Shown here: positions 31,740 to 39,191 of the stretch, piece after piece
Position numbering within the stretch: position 1 is the first letter of the stretch
How the letters are laid out: each line of letters starts with the position of its first letter
Assembly (NCBI GenBank): GCA_963817905.1
Contig: CAWFPS010000003.1
Location: 186,001-250,000 of the forward strand
Source of the DNA: VRUE01 sp963817905
GTDB taxonomy: Bacteria > Actinomycetota > Thermoleophilia > Solirubrobacterales > 70-9
DNA length: 64,000 nucleotides
Direction: 5' to 3'
Position numbers and translations under genes: made by a program
The notes under the pieces: model-generated
What the model saw: only the letters and a program-made list of their open reading frames with translations
Told to the model about the DNA's origin: nothing
Database searches by the model: none

Positions 31740-31981
31740 CAGCCCGGCACCTCCCCACACTTCTGGCAGGGGCCGTCAGTCACGAGGTGGAACCCGCCGC
31801 GTGGGCAGGCGTCGGGGTCGGGCTTGCACTCCTCATGCATCCACTCGCCCTCGCCGTCGGGAAGCATCTCCTCACCGGGGTGGATCGCTCCACGGCACTG
31901 TGTGCAGCGCCAGCGTTCCTCGGCAACGGTTTGGCCGATAGCCACGGCGAGGGCGAGCAGGAAGAGGCTGAAGGCGAGCAT
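31739..31981 (-). CDS. Membrane-anchored zinc-binding early protein
   Basis: 80 aa from ATG 31981. One N-terminal membrane helix ('MLAFSLFLLALAVAIGQTVA') is followed by two Cys pairs ('WRCTQCRGAIHPGEE', 'GPCQKCGEVPG') plus His/Cys in 'WMHEECKPD'. It is coupled by TGATG to a 34-aa membrane peptide, so the two may work together in the envelope. Confidence 0.72.
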   Translation of the reverse strand: MLAFSLFLLALAVAIGQTVAEERWRCTQCRGAIHPGEEMLPDGEGEWMHEECKPDPDACPRGGFHLVTDGPCQKCGEVPG

Positions 31982-32085
31982 CAGGACCGCCACCGATCGA
32001 CATCGCGCCTGCAGACACGCCGGTAGTCGAGCCAGCCGACCAGGACTAGGAGGCCGAAGGCCGCAAGAGCGACTAGGCCGATCAT
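31981..32085 (-). CDS. 34-aa single-span membrane peptide
   Basis: MIGLVALAAFGLLVLVGWLD then a strongly basic tail (YRRVCRRDVDRWRS). A single membrane helix with positive-inside tail. Overlaps both neighbours (4 bp and 1 bp), which argues for a real gene. Small early membrane peptides may alter host envelope; inference only. Confidence 0.65.
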   Translation of the reverse strand: MIGLVALAAFGLLVLVGWLDYRRVCRRDVDRWRS

Positions 32086-32297
32086 CGAACGTCACCCGCC
32101 CACTCGATGCCCCACTCCTTGGCGACGGCGATCGCGTTGTCAAGCTCGTTGGAGGCGAGCACCTGAACTTTCATCGGCGCGGTGGACATTTCGCGCTGGT
32201 ACGCCTTCGCGGCTTCAAGGCGCTCTTGGGCGTCTTGGCGGGAGGTGCAGGCGCGCGGGGTTTGGTGGTCGGCGCTGAGGGGGGTAGGCCGCGGCAT
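32082..32297 (-). CDS. Hypothetical early phage protein
   Basis: 71 aa. 'RQDAQERLEAAKAYQREMST' is helical and 'MKVQVLASNELDNAIAVAKE' looks like an alpha/beta end. Abuts the stop of the gene at 32298. Unknown function. Confidence 0.68.
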   Translation of the reverse strand: MPRPTPLSADHQTPRACTSRQDAQERLEAAKAYQREMSTAPMKVQVLASNELDNAIAVAKEWGIEWAGDVR

Positions 32298-32720
32298 CTA
32301 GGCCCTCGCCCTGATCGGTAGTGCGGTGCGCACGTTCTCGGCGACGTGATCGGCGTGCTCCTCGTCCTCGCACATTTCGAAGCGCGTGCCTTCGCATTCT
32401 TCGCAGTCAGGTGGTGCGGCCGGACCCTCCGGTCGGTGCCCGCAGCCTTGACACACCGGGATCAGGTTCTTCCCGCGATTAGCAAGACGGAAGCGCTCAG
32501 GGCCGCCGCCCTCGGGGGCAAATACCAGGAAATCCAAGTCGCGGGCGATCTGACCGATGCGCTCCCGAAGGGAGGCAACCTCAGCCTCCAGCTTCGCGTG
32601 CACCCCAAGGGCCGACGGCAGGTTCCTTGCCTTGATCTCCAACTCGATTAGTGCCCGCTCTGCCGCCTCTCCTGCGCAGGCCGCACGCGAGATCACTCTC
32701 GTCTCTTGTGTCTTATCCAT
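32298..32720 (-). CDS. First gene of the 32.7-kb leftward early operon, zinc-finger-like
   Basis: 140 aa. I choose ATG 32720 (MDKTQETRVISRAACAGEAA) because AGGAGG lies 5 bases before it; ATG 32747 would start almost at the predicted transcription start. C-terminal part has Cys pairs ('IPVCQGCGHRPEGPAAPPDC', 'CEGTRFEMCEDEEHADH'). The middle is a coiled coil ('KLEAEVASLRERIGQIARDL'). Expressed from promoter P1 (32763-32790). Confidence 0.75.
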   Translation of the reverse strand: MDKTQETRVISRAACAGEAAERALIELEIKARNLPSALGVHAKLEAEVASLRERIGQIARDLDFLVFAPEGGGPERFRLANRGKNLIPVCQGCGHRPEGPAAPPDCEECEGTRFEMCEDEEHADHVAENVRTALPIRARA

Positions 32721-32762
32721 CGCTGCCTCCTTGGTGGTGGTGTTCATATCGCTGTTCGACGT

Positions 32763-32790
32763 AATATACATGAACGGCGCGGGTATGCAA
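32763..32790 (-). promoter_or_regulatory. Early promoter P1 (twin of P2)
   Basis: On the minus strand TTGCAT (32790-32785), a 16-bp spacer, then TATATT (32768-32763). The 38 bases around it are almost identical to P2 at 38719-38746: 'CCGTTCATG' and 'ACG.CGAACAGC' are shared on both sides of the -10. The shared flank probably includes a repressor site. Drives 32298 leftwards. Confidence 0.75.
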
Positions 32791-32791
32791 G

Positions 32792-33139
32792 TCAGGCGGC
32801 AAGCAACCTCTGGTCGCGGACCTCGCCCTCCTCAAGCGCTTGGGCCAGCATGTGCCGCTGGCGAGCGGTGAGGTCGGCGACAGGTCGCAGCTCGCTGATT
32901 ACCAGTGAGGCCAAGAGCTTGCGGGTGCGGGTCGCTCCCCATCGGCGCTGCGATCCCAATAGCTCGGCGACCGGTATCGAAGCCGTGTTCGCTGGCAGTC
33001 TGCCGCGCAACAGGGCGGGCACCCCCACGTCGCCTCGATTCACTTCGCGCTTGAGGTCGGCCCGAGCGAACCGGACCTTGTTCGCTCTCGCCATGGCCGT
33101 TATGTGCTGTGGCTGCTCAGTCTGCGTCGTGGTGCTCAT
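32792..33139 (-). CDS. mIHF-like (actinobacterial integration host factor) protein
   Basis: 115 aa from ATG 33139. The pattern 'MARANKVRFARADLKREVNR', then 'VPALLRGRLPANTASIPVAELLGSQRRWGATRTRKLLASL' and a final helix follows actinobacterial IHF (arginine-rich helix plus helix-two-turn-helix). Host mIHF is needed for L5-type integration; a phage copy may supply this or organise phage DNA. It lies just upstream of P1. Confidence 0.8.
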   Translation of the reverse strand: MSTTTQTEQPQHITAMARANKVRFARADLKREVNRGDVGVPALLRGRLPANTASIPVAELLGSQRRWGATRTRKLLASLVISELRPVADLTARQRHMLAQALEEGEVRDQRLLAA

Positions 33140-33351
33140 CCCTGTCTTCCTTTCGCTGGTTGGTTGGTTGCGCGTTTGGCGCGCATGTACTCGCGGCATG
33201 CCTCGTTGGCCTTCCGCTTCGAGTCGGGGTTCAAGTCGCGTTGGATCGTGCCGACTGACCAGCCCAGCTCCTCAGCGATCTCTCGCATAGAGGGGCGGGG
33301 CCGGCGCGCATACATCTCGCGAGCGCGTCTCTGGCGCTCGGTTGGCGTCAT
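33136..33351 (-). CDS. Small HTH DNA-binding protein, paralogue of 38811-39191
   Basis: 71 aa. 'MREIAEELGWSVGTIQRDLN' followed by 'PDSKRKANEACREYMRAKRA' is a helix-turn-helix with basic tail. The same segment occurs in the plus-strand gene at 38811 ('LRKIAEELGVSLGTAQRDLD', 'PKSKGRANEA'). These may control the two early promoters. Overlaps neighbours by 4 bp. Confidence 0.82.
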   Translation of the reverse strand: MTPTERQRRAREMYARRPRPSMREIAEELGWSVGTIQRDLNPDSKRKANEACREYMRAKRATNQPAKGRQG

Positions 33352-33899
33352 AGCAAGCCGTCCTCTCCGTGCTCCGGGGGAGCGTCAGGGCCGAGGAACA
33401 GGAACGCCCCCCGGTAGTCCGTTGCCTTCCTGACCGCATCGCCGATCAACTGGCCGTAGCGACGGATCGACCAGGCGAGGGTCTCTGACGGCGCCTCCAA
33501 GCAGAGCGCGCTTCCGGCCTCTCCGAGGCAAGTGAACGGCTCGATCCAGAGCTTGAAGGTCGAGCCGGGCACCGACGCGGCGAGTACGGCGCAGGTTCGT
33601 TCCCATGCCTCGGAGGACCCCGGCGTGTTCTCAATCTCTGGGCGGAGGCGGGCTTCACGGGCCTCGCGTTCCCGTTCGGCCGCCTCGGCAAGTCCTGCGC
33701 GGGCTGCCGCGTCTCGCTGCCAGGCTTCGCCCCCTCGCTTCGAGGTGCTAGCACCGACTGCGTACAGGTCTCGCTTGCGGCGAGAGCCGTTGGCGACCCT
33801 CTCCCTTCTCTTCGCCAGATCGGTCACCTTGTCCCCCCGCTTGCGGGGGGACTTACAGGGGGGTTGCTGTTCAATGGAGTACGGAAAACGGAATGCCAT
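33348..33899 (-). CDS. DnaA N-terminal-domain-like replication protein
   Basis: 183 aa. After a basic/charged first half, residues about 95-175 read 'AWERTCAVLAASVPGSTFKLW', 'IEPFTCLGEAGSALCLEAPS' and 'WSIRRYGQLIGDAV', the order of DnaA domain I (helicase-loading, partner-binding). No AAA+ or DNA-binding DnaA domains are present. It sits beside iteron-like repeats and a DUF1376 gene, so it probably helps load replication proteins at the phage origin. Confidence 0.78.
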   Translation of the reverse strand: MAFRFPYSIEQQPPCKSPRKRGDKVTDLAKRRERVANGSRRKRDLYAVGASTSKRGGEAWQRDAAARAGLAEAAEREREAREARLRPEIENTPGSSEAWERTCAVLAASVPGSTFKLWIEPFTCLGEAGSALCLEAPSETLAWSIRRYGQLIGDAVRKATDYRGAFLFLGPDAPPEHGEDGLL

Positions 33900-33962
33900 C
33901 CGTTCGCTATCCGTTCGCCATTGGGGTCGCTATAGCTCGGCCATAGGGTGGCCATAGGGTGG
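33896..33962. repeat. Iteron-like array, six 11-12-bp units
   Basis: Six consecutive units on the plus strand all begin CCAT or CTAT: CCATCCGTTCG, CTATCCGTTCG, CCATTGGGGTCG, CTATAGCTCGG, CCATAGGGTGG and CCATAGGGTGG. The phase is one DNA turn, so a protein would bind one face. A seventh degenerate unit (CTATTC) follows. The array fills the gap between two replication genes and is a candidate origin. Confidence 0.65.
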
Positions 33963-33966
33963 CTAT

Positions 33967-34338
33967 TCACGCGGCCCTCGCCTTCGGGGCGGCTCCCCAG
34001 CGTTTCTTCGCACCCTTCTTGCCCGCCTTCTTGGCCGTCTCGCTGCGCGCGCGCATCTCGGTTCGGATGCGCTCCATGCGCGGGCTGACCAGGCGACCCT
34101 CGCCGTCGGTCTCCCAGCACACTTCCATCGACTCCCAGATATCCGCGAAGCGCCGGGGCGAGACCCGCAGCACCTTGGCGAGTTTGCGGTGGTCGTCGGG
34201 GACACCCTGCTCGGTCCAGGCGATGCAGAGCAGGGTGATGTAGGCGCCGCGCTCCTCCAGCGTCATCGCCATCACCGGAGCGTCAGAGAGGAAGTCGGTC
34301 GCGTAGAAGGGGAAGGCGGGTGGGGCGTAGACGCTCAC
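33967..34338 (-). CDS. DUF1376-like phage replication protein
   Basis: 123 aa. 'PPAFPFYATDFLSDAPVMAMTLEERGAYITLLCIAW' and 'LAKVLRVSPRRFADIWESM' are hallmark phrases of DUF1376, the N-terminal winged-helix domain of phage replisome organisers. A basic Lys/Ala tail follows (AKKAGKKGAKKRWG). It probably binds the adjacent iterons. Confidence 0.85.
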   Translation of the reverse strand: MSVYAPPAFPFYATDFLSDAPVMAMTLEERGAYITLLCIAWTEQGVPDDHRKLAKVLRVSPRRFADIWESMEVCWETDGEGRLVSPRMERIRTEMRARSETAKKAGKKGAKKRWGAAPKARAA

Positions 34339-34607
34339 CGGGCCGCCCCCTGAGACGCCCTGACGAGCTTCCCTGCGAGGCGTGGAGAGGCTCCTCCGAT
34401 CCGGCGAAGTGCCATCCGTACCTCGGCAAGCTCGTTGGGGGTGATGTACAGCCTGGCCCCGGAGCCGTCTCGTGAGCGCCTCCTAGTCCGGGCTTTGTCC
34501 GTGCTACGCGCGCGCCTCGCGCGCTTTCGGCACGCTTCGCTGGCATACACCGCATCGGACCTCATTCCGGCGAGAGAGACGCCGCAGCCGCATGCGCACT
34601 TTTTCAC
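34335..34607 (-). CDS. Small zinc-finger-like protein
   Basis: 90 aa. 'MKKCACGCGVSL' and 'YASEACRKRARRARS' form a short Cys cluster like that of phage FYVE/CxC-type fingers followed by a basic stretch. The C-terminus has a helical segment ('TPNELAEVRMALRRIGGASP'). Overlaps both neighbours by 4 bp. Confidence 0.75.
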   Translation of the reverse strand: MKKCACGCGVSLAGMRSDAVYASEACRKRARRARSTDKARTRRRSRDGSGARLYITPNELAEVRMALRRIGGASPRLAGKLVRASQGAAR

Positions 34608-36280
34608 GCCAGCGCCATCCCGTGCGACTCGGCCTCGCGCTCTACCAGCTTCGCCTCAAGCTCCGCCAGGTCTTCGGCGAGGACGGCTTCGCTGATGAGG
34701 TCCGATGCCTCGCCCTTGGTCTCGGGGACCGGCAGCTTCAGGCGCTTGAGGTTGCGGACCTGACCGGGGTTCACCGGGTCTTCCCGCCACGCCGCCTTGG
34801 AATCCGCGAGCAGGCGCTTGCCGTGCTGGCGGATCGTCTCCTCGGCGGAACCCATCGCGTAGCCAAGGTCGAGGCCGCGGGCGAGGAAGCGGAAAGATCG
34901 TTCTGTCGTTTTCGACCGCTTATCGAATCGAGACTTCAGGAGCAGCACGTCGTAGCGGTCGTCAACGTCGGGCCAGAGAACCAGGGTCTCTGATTTGTTG
35001 AGTGGGATCGTCCACCGCTCCCCGACGGTGATCCAGTGCATCCGCTCGCGCGAGAAGAACTTGATCGACTCGGCGTTGCGCTTGCGCCGCTCGGCGGTCG
35101 CGTCGCGCTCTGCGTCCGCCTGTTGGCCCTCGCGCCTCTCGGCGTCCTCGGCTTCGCGCTGCTCGCGCTCGCGGGCCTGTGTCACGGTCTCGCCGTCGAG
35201 CAGAGATTGCAGCCCGAACAGCACCGGCAGCGACTGGATCGACTTGTCCTCGGAGGCCCCGGCAACGTCGAGGATCAGGCAGTCGCTCTTGCCGGGGTAT
35301 AGGCGTAGGCCGCGGCCGATGATCTGCGTGTACTTGACCTCGCTCTTGGTCGGGGCGGCGAGGATGATGCACGACACGCTCGGCTCGTCAAAACCCTCGG
35401 TCAGCACGCCGACGTTGGAGACGATCTGCGTCTCGCCCGTGTGCAGCCGATGGAGGATGCCGGCGCGCTCCTCGGCTGGGGTGGTGCCGTCTACGGCCTC
35501 GGCCGCGAGCCCGGCGTCGCGGAAGACCTCGGCCATGTGGTGCGCCATCGCGACGGTCGGGGCGAAGATCAGCGACTTGCGGCCTTCGCCGTGCTCCAGG
35601 TAGGTGGCCAAGACCTCGGCCGGGGTTCCGGCCTCCTCAAGCGCGTCGGCCAGCGCGTCGCTTTGGAAATCGCCGTGGCTCTTTTTGACCTTGCTTAGGT
35701 CGACGTCGACCGTGATCCGCTTCCCCCGCGGCGCGCATAGGTAACCCTCCTCGATCATCTCCTCGATCGAGCGGGCGAAGACCATCTCATCGAAGCTCGA
35801 CTCCAGGGACTTGCCATCGGCGCGCTTCGGCGTCGCGGTCACGCCCAGCACTAGCTCGGCGTCTACCCACTCCAGCACCCGCTGGTAGGAGTCCGCGGCG
35901 GCGTGGTGCGCCTCATCGATGATCACCGTGCCGAAGTTCTGGGGGAGCTGCTCGAGCCGGGAGGTCCGCGCCAGCGTCTGGATCGAGGCGACGACGACGG
36001 CCGCGCGTACGTCGTTGCTCCCCGCCTTGACCAGGCCGGTGGACATCGCCAGCTCGGGGGCGACCGAGACCAGCTTCTCGCGGGCCTGCTGTAGCAGCTC
36101 ATCGCGGTGGGCAAGGATTAGTGTCGGCCTGTCGGCCCGCCGGCGGACGATCTCCGAGAACACGATCGTCTTACCCCCACCCGTGGGAAGCACCCCGAGC
36201 TGCTTGCGCACTCCCCGCTCGGTGGCTGCCTCGACGGCGGCTACGAAGTCTTGCTGGTAGGGCCTGAGACTGATGCTCAC
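34604..36280 (-). CDS. Superfamily 2 DEAD/DEAH helicase
   Basis: 558 aa from GTG 36280, which overlaps the previous stop as GTGA. Motif I 'GVLPTGGGKTIVF', motif II 'VIIDEAHHAAAD', motif III 'VLGVTATPKR' and motif VI 'QIIGRGLRLYPGK' are all present. This is the phage UvsW/SSL2-like helicase type, used in replication or recombination. It lies between replication and recombination genes. Confidence 0.95.
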   Translation of the reverse strand: MSISLRPYQQDFVAAVEAATERGVRKQLGVLPTGGGKTIVFSEIVRRRADRPTLILAHRDELLQQAREKLVSVAPELAMSTGLVKAGSNDVRAAVVVASIQTLARTSRLEQLPQNFGTVIIDEAHHAAADSYQRVLEWVDAELVLGVTATPKRADGKSLESSFDEMVFARSIEEMIEEGYLCAPRGKRITVDVDLSKVKKSHGDFQSDALADALEEAGTPAEVLATYLEHGEGRKSLIFAPTVAMAHHMAEVFRDAGLAAEAVDGTTPAEERAGILHRLHTGETQIVSNVGVLTEGFDEPSVSCIILAAPTKSEVKYTQIIGRGLRLYPGKSDCLILDVAGASEDKSIQSLPVLFGLQSLLDGETVTQAREREQREAEDAERREGQQADAERDATAERRKRNAESIKFFSRERMHWITVGERWTIPLNKSETLVLWPDVDDRYDVLLLKSRFDKRSKTTERSFRFLARGLDLGYAMGSAEETIRQHGKRLLADSKAAWREDPVNPGQVRNLKRLKLPVPETKGEASDLISEAVLAEDLAELEAKLVEREAESHGMALA

Positions 36281-36630
36281 GCCGCCGCCACCGCCCCATC
36301 GCGACACGCTTCAAGCCCCCGCGCCGCCTCCTCAATCCCGACGCTGGCCCGTATCGCCGCTCTCGCCGTCTGTACCTGCTCGGCGCTATAGCCGTGGCGA
36401 CGTACCCAATCGATGGCCGCGACCTTGGACGGGTTGGCGCCCTTGGCCGCTGCGGCTCTGAGGGACCGTCGCAGTAGCTCTTCTTCGCACCACACGCAGA
36501 GGCCGTAGAGGGGCTGGTTGACTTGGGGCTCGGCGCAGCGGGTGCAAATGGAGCCCTTCACCGCCGGGTCCCCCCTCGCTGCTGGTTCAGCACGTCGTTT
36601 GCTCGCTTCAGCTCCCCCGGCATCAGCCAC
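36277..36630 (-). CDS. Hypothetical zinc-binding protein
   Basis: 117 aa from GTG 36630. Two CxxC pairs ('ICTRCAEPQVNQPLYGLCVWC') point to a zinc finger, followed by helices ('KVAAIDWVRRHGYSAEQVQT'). Coupled to the helicase by GTGA, so it may be a helicase accessory factor. Confidence 0.72.
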   Translation of the reverse strand: MADAGGAEASKRRAEPAARGDPAVKGSICTRCAEPQVNQPLYGLCVWCEEELLRRSLRAAAAKGANPSKVAAIDWVRRHGYSAEQVQTARAAIRASVGIEEAARGLEACRDGAVAAA

Positions 36631-36706
36631 CCACCCGAGTTCCCGTCGCCTTGCGCTCGAACTTGCAGCCCGGCAGCTCAGGGAGGACGCCGATGTTTCG
36701 TTTCAC
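36623..36706 (-). CDS. Possible 27-aa peptide
   Basis: GTG 36706 follows a GAGGTG site that is also the end of the nuclease gene. It reads MKRNIGVLPELPGCKFERKA and ends by overlapping the next gene. It fills the only gap in a chain of overlapping genes, but is very short. Confidence 0.35.
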   Translation of the reverse strand: MKRNIGVLPELPGCKFERKATGTRVGG

Positions 36707-36714
36707 CCGGCACC

Positions 36715-37518
36715 TCACCGCAGCGCCCCTCCCCCCGCGCACCGATCCCAGAACCCACAACTACTCCGTGAGCACCACCACGCGCCATCAGGGGCGTAGG
36801 ACCAGTTCCCTGTCTCGGTGCGCCACTCGACCTCTTGGGCGGCACCGAGGATGGTTGCCAGGGCGTCGTCTAGCTGAGCATCCGTCCGGGTGGTCGGGTC
36901 GATCAGGACCGGCTGGCTTTCCACCTGGCGGATCAGGCGGTGGAACTGGAAGCCCGTGGGCGGCTCCTGCTCCAGGCTCTCGTCTTCCCCCTCAACCTGG
37001 CGGGTGGCGAGGTAGAGGGTCGCCTGTAGATCGTCGTCAGCGGCGCCCTTCGTGGGTTTCTTCCCCGAGACCTTGCGGTCGGCAATCGTGCCGTCCTCCT
37101 GCTCGCGGTCCAAGTAGGCAACGAACTCGACGCCCTGGTAGTTCAGCCGGGCCTCGCGCTCGACGGCGATCGGCTTAGGCAGCTTCTCCAGTAGGTCGAG
37201 GTAGTTGCCGACCGCCTTGGCCGTGCAGTCCTTGACCTTCTCTGGCTTGTCCTTGCGCCAGTCGATCTCCTCCTCTTCGGAGCGGTGCTCCCACTCGTCA
37301 GAGAACAGGTCGAGCACGTCGGCGGCGGGCATGAACTCGCCCGTCTCGATGTAGCGGTGGTCGGTCGCGTTGGCGGCGGCGCCCGCTGCGGAGCCGGCCA
37401 TCATCGCGCCGGAGGCCGTCTCCCGTTCGCGCTCGATGTAGTGGCGGCGGAACTGCTCGGGGCATTTGCGCAGCTTGCGGATCGAGGAGACTGAGAGGGC
37501 GCTGACCGGGAGGGCCAT
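36715..37518 (-). CDS. Cas4/RecB-type PD-(D/E)XK nuclease
   Basis: 267 aa from ATG 37518. 'SISSIRKLRKCPEQFRRHYI'-type opening (SVSSIRKLRKCPEQF), the nuclease core 'GVEFVAYLDREQEDGTIADRKVSGKK' (D...D-x-K) and C-terminal cysteines 'WWCSRSSCGFWDRC' match Cas4-like exonucleases with an iron-sulphur cluster. It probably makes single strands for the ERF annealing protein upstream, as a phage recombination pair. TGATG coupling. Confidence 0.88.
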   Translation of the reverse strand: MALPVSALSVSSIRKLRKCPEQFRRHYIERERETASGAMMAGSAAGAAANATDHRYIETGEFMPAADVLDLFSDEWEHRSEEEEIDWRKDKPEKVKDCTAKAVGNYLDLLEKLPKPIAVEREARLNYQGVEFVAYLDREQEDGTIADRKVSGKKPTKGAADDDLQATLYLATRQVEGEDESLEQEPPTGFQFHRLIRQVESQPVLIDPTTRTDAQLDDALATILGAAQEVEWRTETGNWSYAPDGAWWCSRSSCGFWDRCAGGGALR

Positions 37519-38606
37519 CAGTGCCCCCCCGAGTTGAATGTCTGCACGATCTGCTCGGCTTTCTCGTCGCCGCGCTCCAGCGCCTCGTTGATCGTGGACA
37601 GCGCCTCCCCGACGTTCTGGTAGCTGCGCAGCAGCCCGACCAGCTCCTCGGCCTGCGCGTAGGGGATGCGGTCCGTCATGGTGGTTCCCGCGTTCCAGGC
37701 AAGCCAGCCCTTGACGTGGTGCTCCTCCATCTCCAGGCGCTTGCACTCCGCGAAGATCGCCTTGCGTTGATCGGCCGTGGCCTGCATGGACTTGCCGTCG
37801 CCCTGGCCCTCGCGGCGGACTGCCGTGGCACCGGAGCGTCCGTTGGCGTTGCTTCCCCCGCTGCTCGCCCCATTGCCGTCGTCGTCCTCTTGGTCAGCGA
37901 TGGCAAGGGCGGCGGCGAGCGCGTAGCGCCGCATGTAGGTAATCGCTGAGCCGAGACCCTGCGGGTCGCTTTTGGCGAGCAAGAGCGGGGCCGTATGCGC
38001 CTCGCTTTCGCCGGAGGCGTGACGCAGGATCGTCGTCAGGGCAGGTTTGCCCTCTGCGTCGCTGGCCGGGAACTGCTGGACGCTGATCCCGTGTCGGTTG
38101 AGCACCGGGCGCACCTTGGCGAGCAGGTTGTCGAGCGAGGTGAACTTGCTCTTGAAATGCGGGTTAGTCGCGTCTCGCTCGATCGCAGGCATTTCCTCCT
38201 GCGCCGCGAGCAGCGCCTCGGCAAGGCTCGCGTGTTTGAGGGGCGGATCGTCTTTGGGTGCGGCGCCGTCACCGGCGCGTGTAGCCTCTGTTGCGGCCAT
38301 CTGGACATACCTCCTGGTGGTCGTTGTCGCCGGGCGGGGTGCCTCCCGCAAGGCGTCGGTATCGCTGCTCCCGGCGGCCTTCAAAGTCGTGATCCCGTGT
38401 CGGTTGAGCACCGGGCGCACCTTGGCGAGCAGGTTGTCGAGCGAGGTGAACTTGCTCTTGAAATGCGGGTTAGTCGCGTCTCGCTCGATCGCAGGCATTT
38501 CCTCCTGCGCCGCGAGCAGCGCCTCGGCAAGGCTCGCGTGTTTGAGGGGCGGATCGTCTTTGGGTGCGGCGCCGTCACCGGCGCGTGTAGCCTCTGTTGC
38601 GGCCAT
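37518..38606 (-). CDS. ERF-family single-strand annealing protein, duplicated N-terminus
   Basis: A perfect 306-bp tandem duplication has copied the ribosome site (AGGAGG), ATG and first about 70 codons. Two identical starts exist: ATG 38300 gives the normal-looking 260-aa protein and ATG 38606 gives a 362-aa form. The core 'ITYMRRYALAAALAIADQEDDDGN' is typical of ERF proteins, which promote annealing of single strands in phage recombination. Transcribed from P2. The duplicated unit also contains a second upstream leader translated in the long form. Confidence 0.88.
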   Translation of the reverse strand: MAATEATRAGDGAAPKDDPPLKHASLAEALLAAQEEMPAIERDATNPHFKSKFTSLDNLLAKVRPVLNRHGITTLKAAGSSDTDALREAPRPATTTTRRYVQMAATEATRAGDGAAPKDDPPLKHASLAEALLAAQEEMPAIERDATNPHFKSKFTSLDNLLAKVRPVLNRHGISVQQFPASDAEGKPALTTILRHASGESEAHTAPLLLAKSDPQGLGSAITYMRRYALAAALAIADQEDDDGNGASSGGSNANGRSGATAVRREGQGDGKSMQATADQRKAIFAECKRLEMEEHHVKGWLAWNAGTTMTDRIPYAQAEELVGLLRSYQNVGEALSTINEALERGDEKAEQIVQTFNSGGH

Positions 38607-38695
38607 CTGGACATACCTCCTGGTGGTCGTTGTCGCCGGGCGGGGTGCCTCCCGCAAGGCGTCGGTATCGCTGCTCCCGGCGGCCTTCAAAGTCG
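38084..38695. repeat. Perfect 306-bp tandem duplication
   Basis: Unit 1 is 38084-38389 and unit 2 is 38390-38695; I find no difference between them. 306 is a multiple of three, so the frame is kept. Identity means a very recent event or an assembly artefact. Confidence 0.93.
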
Positions 38696-38718
38696 CCGGG
38701 AGTGGTGCTGTTCGGCGT

Positions 38719-38746
38719 AATATACATGAACGGAGCGAGCATGCAA
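38719..38746 (-). promoter_or_regulatory. Early promoter P2 (twin of P1)
   Basis: TTGCAT (38746-38741), 16-bp spacer, TATATT (38724-38719) on the minus strand, in a block nearly identical to P1. Drives the ERF-nuclease-helicase operon with about a 105-nt leader to ATG 38606. A divergent HTH gene (38811) begins 65 bp away and is a candidate regulator. Confidence 0.75.
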
Positions 38747-38810
38747 CCCCGTGTGCGAAATCCGTCACGCCCCCCGCAAAGTGCGGCCAATCCGTCTACT
38801 CTGCCGCCCC

Positions 38811-39191
38811 ATGAGCGGCGAGCAGGAGAGGGCCGAACGCGCTGAACGGGCGCGCCAGCTTCAGGGCGAAGGCTTGTCGCTCCGCAAGATCGCCGAGGAG
38901 CTCGGCGTCTCCCTCGGCACCGCGCAGCGCGATCTCGACCCCAAGTCCAAGGGCCGGGCCAACGAAGCGGCGAAGTCGTTTCAGCGCAATCTCCGTCCTC
39001 GCGTGGCCGACCTTGAGACGACGGTGGCCGACCTCAGCGATCGCCTGGCAACACTCGAAGCTGCGGCTGAACTGAAGCAAGGTGCTCGACTACCGAAGGC
39101 CCCAAGTCCGCGCACGAAACGGGCGGTGGCGAAAGTTCAGCAGCTAGCGCGCTCCCAAGCTCAGAGAACGTCTCGCGCCAAGCGGAGCTAG
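38811..39191 (+). CDS. HTH DNA-binding protein with coiled coil
   Basis: 126 aa from ATG 38811. Helix-turn-helix 'LRKIAEELGVSLGTAQRDLD' at about 24-45, then a coiled coil ('VADLETTVADLSDRLATLEA') and a basic tail. Paralogue of 33136-33351. TACTCT lies 8 bases before the ATG, so the mRNA may be leaderless. Divergent from P2, it is well placed to control lysis-lysogeny or early genes. Confidence 0.82.
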   Translation: MSGEQERAERAERARQLQGEGLSLRKIAEELGVSLGTAQRDLDPKSKGRANEAAKSFQRNLRPRVADLETTVADLSDRLATLEAAAELKQGARLPKAPSPRTKRAVAKVQQLARSQAQRTSRAKRS

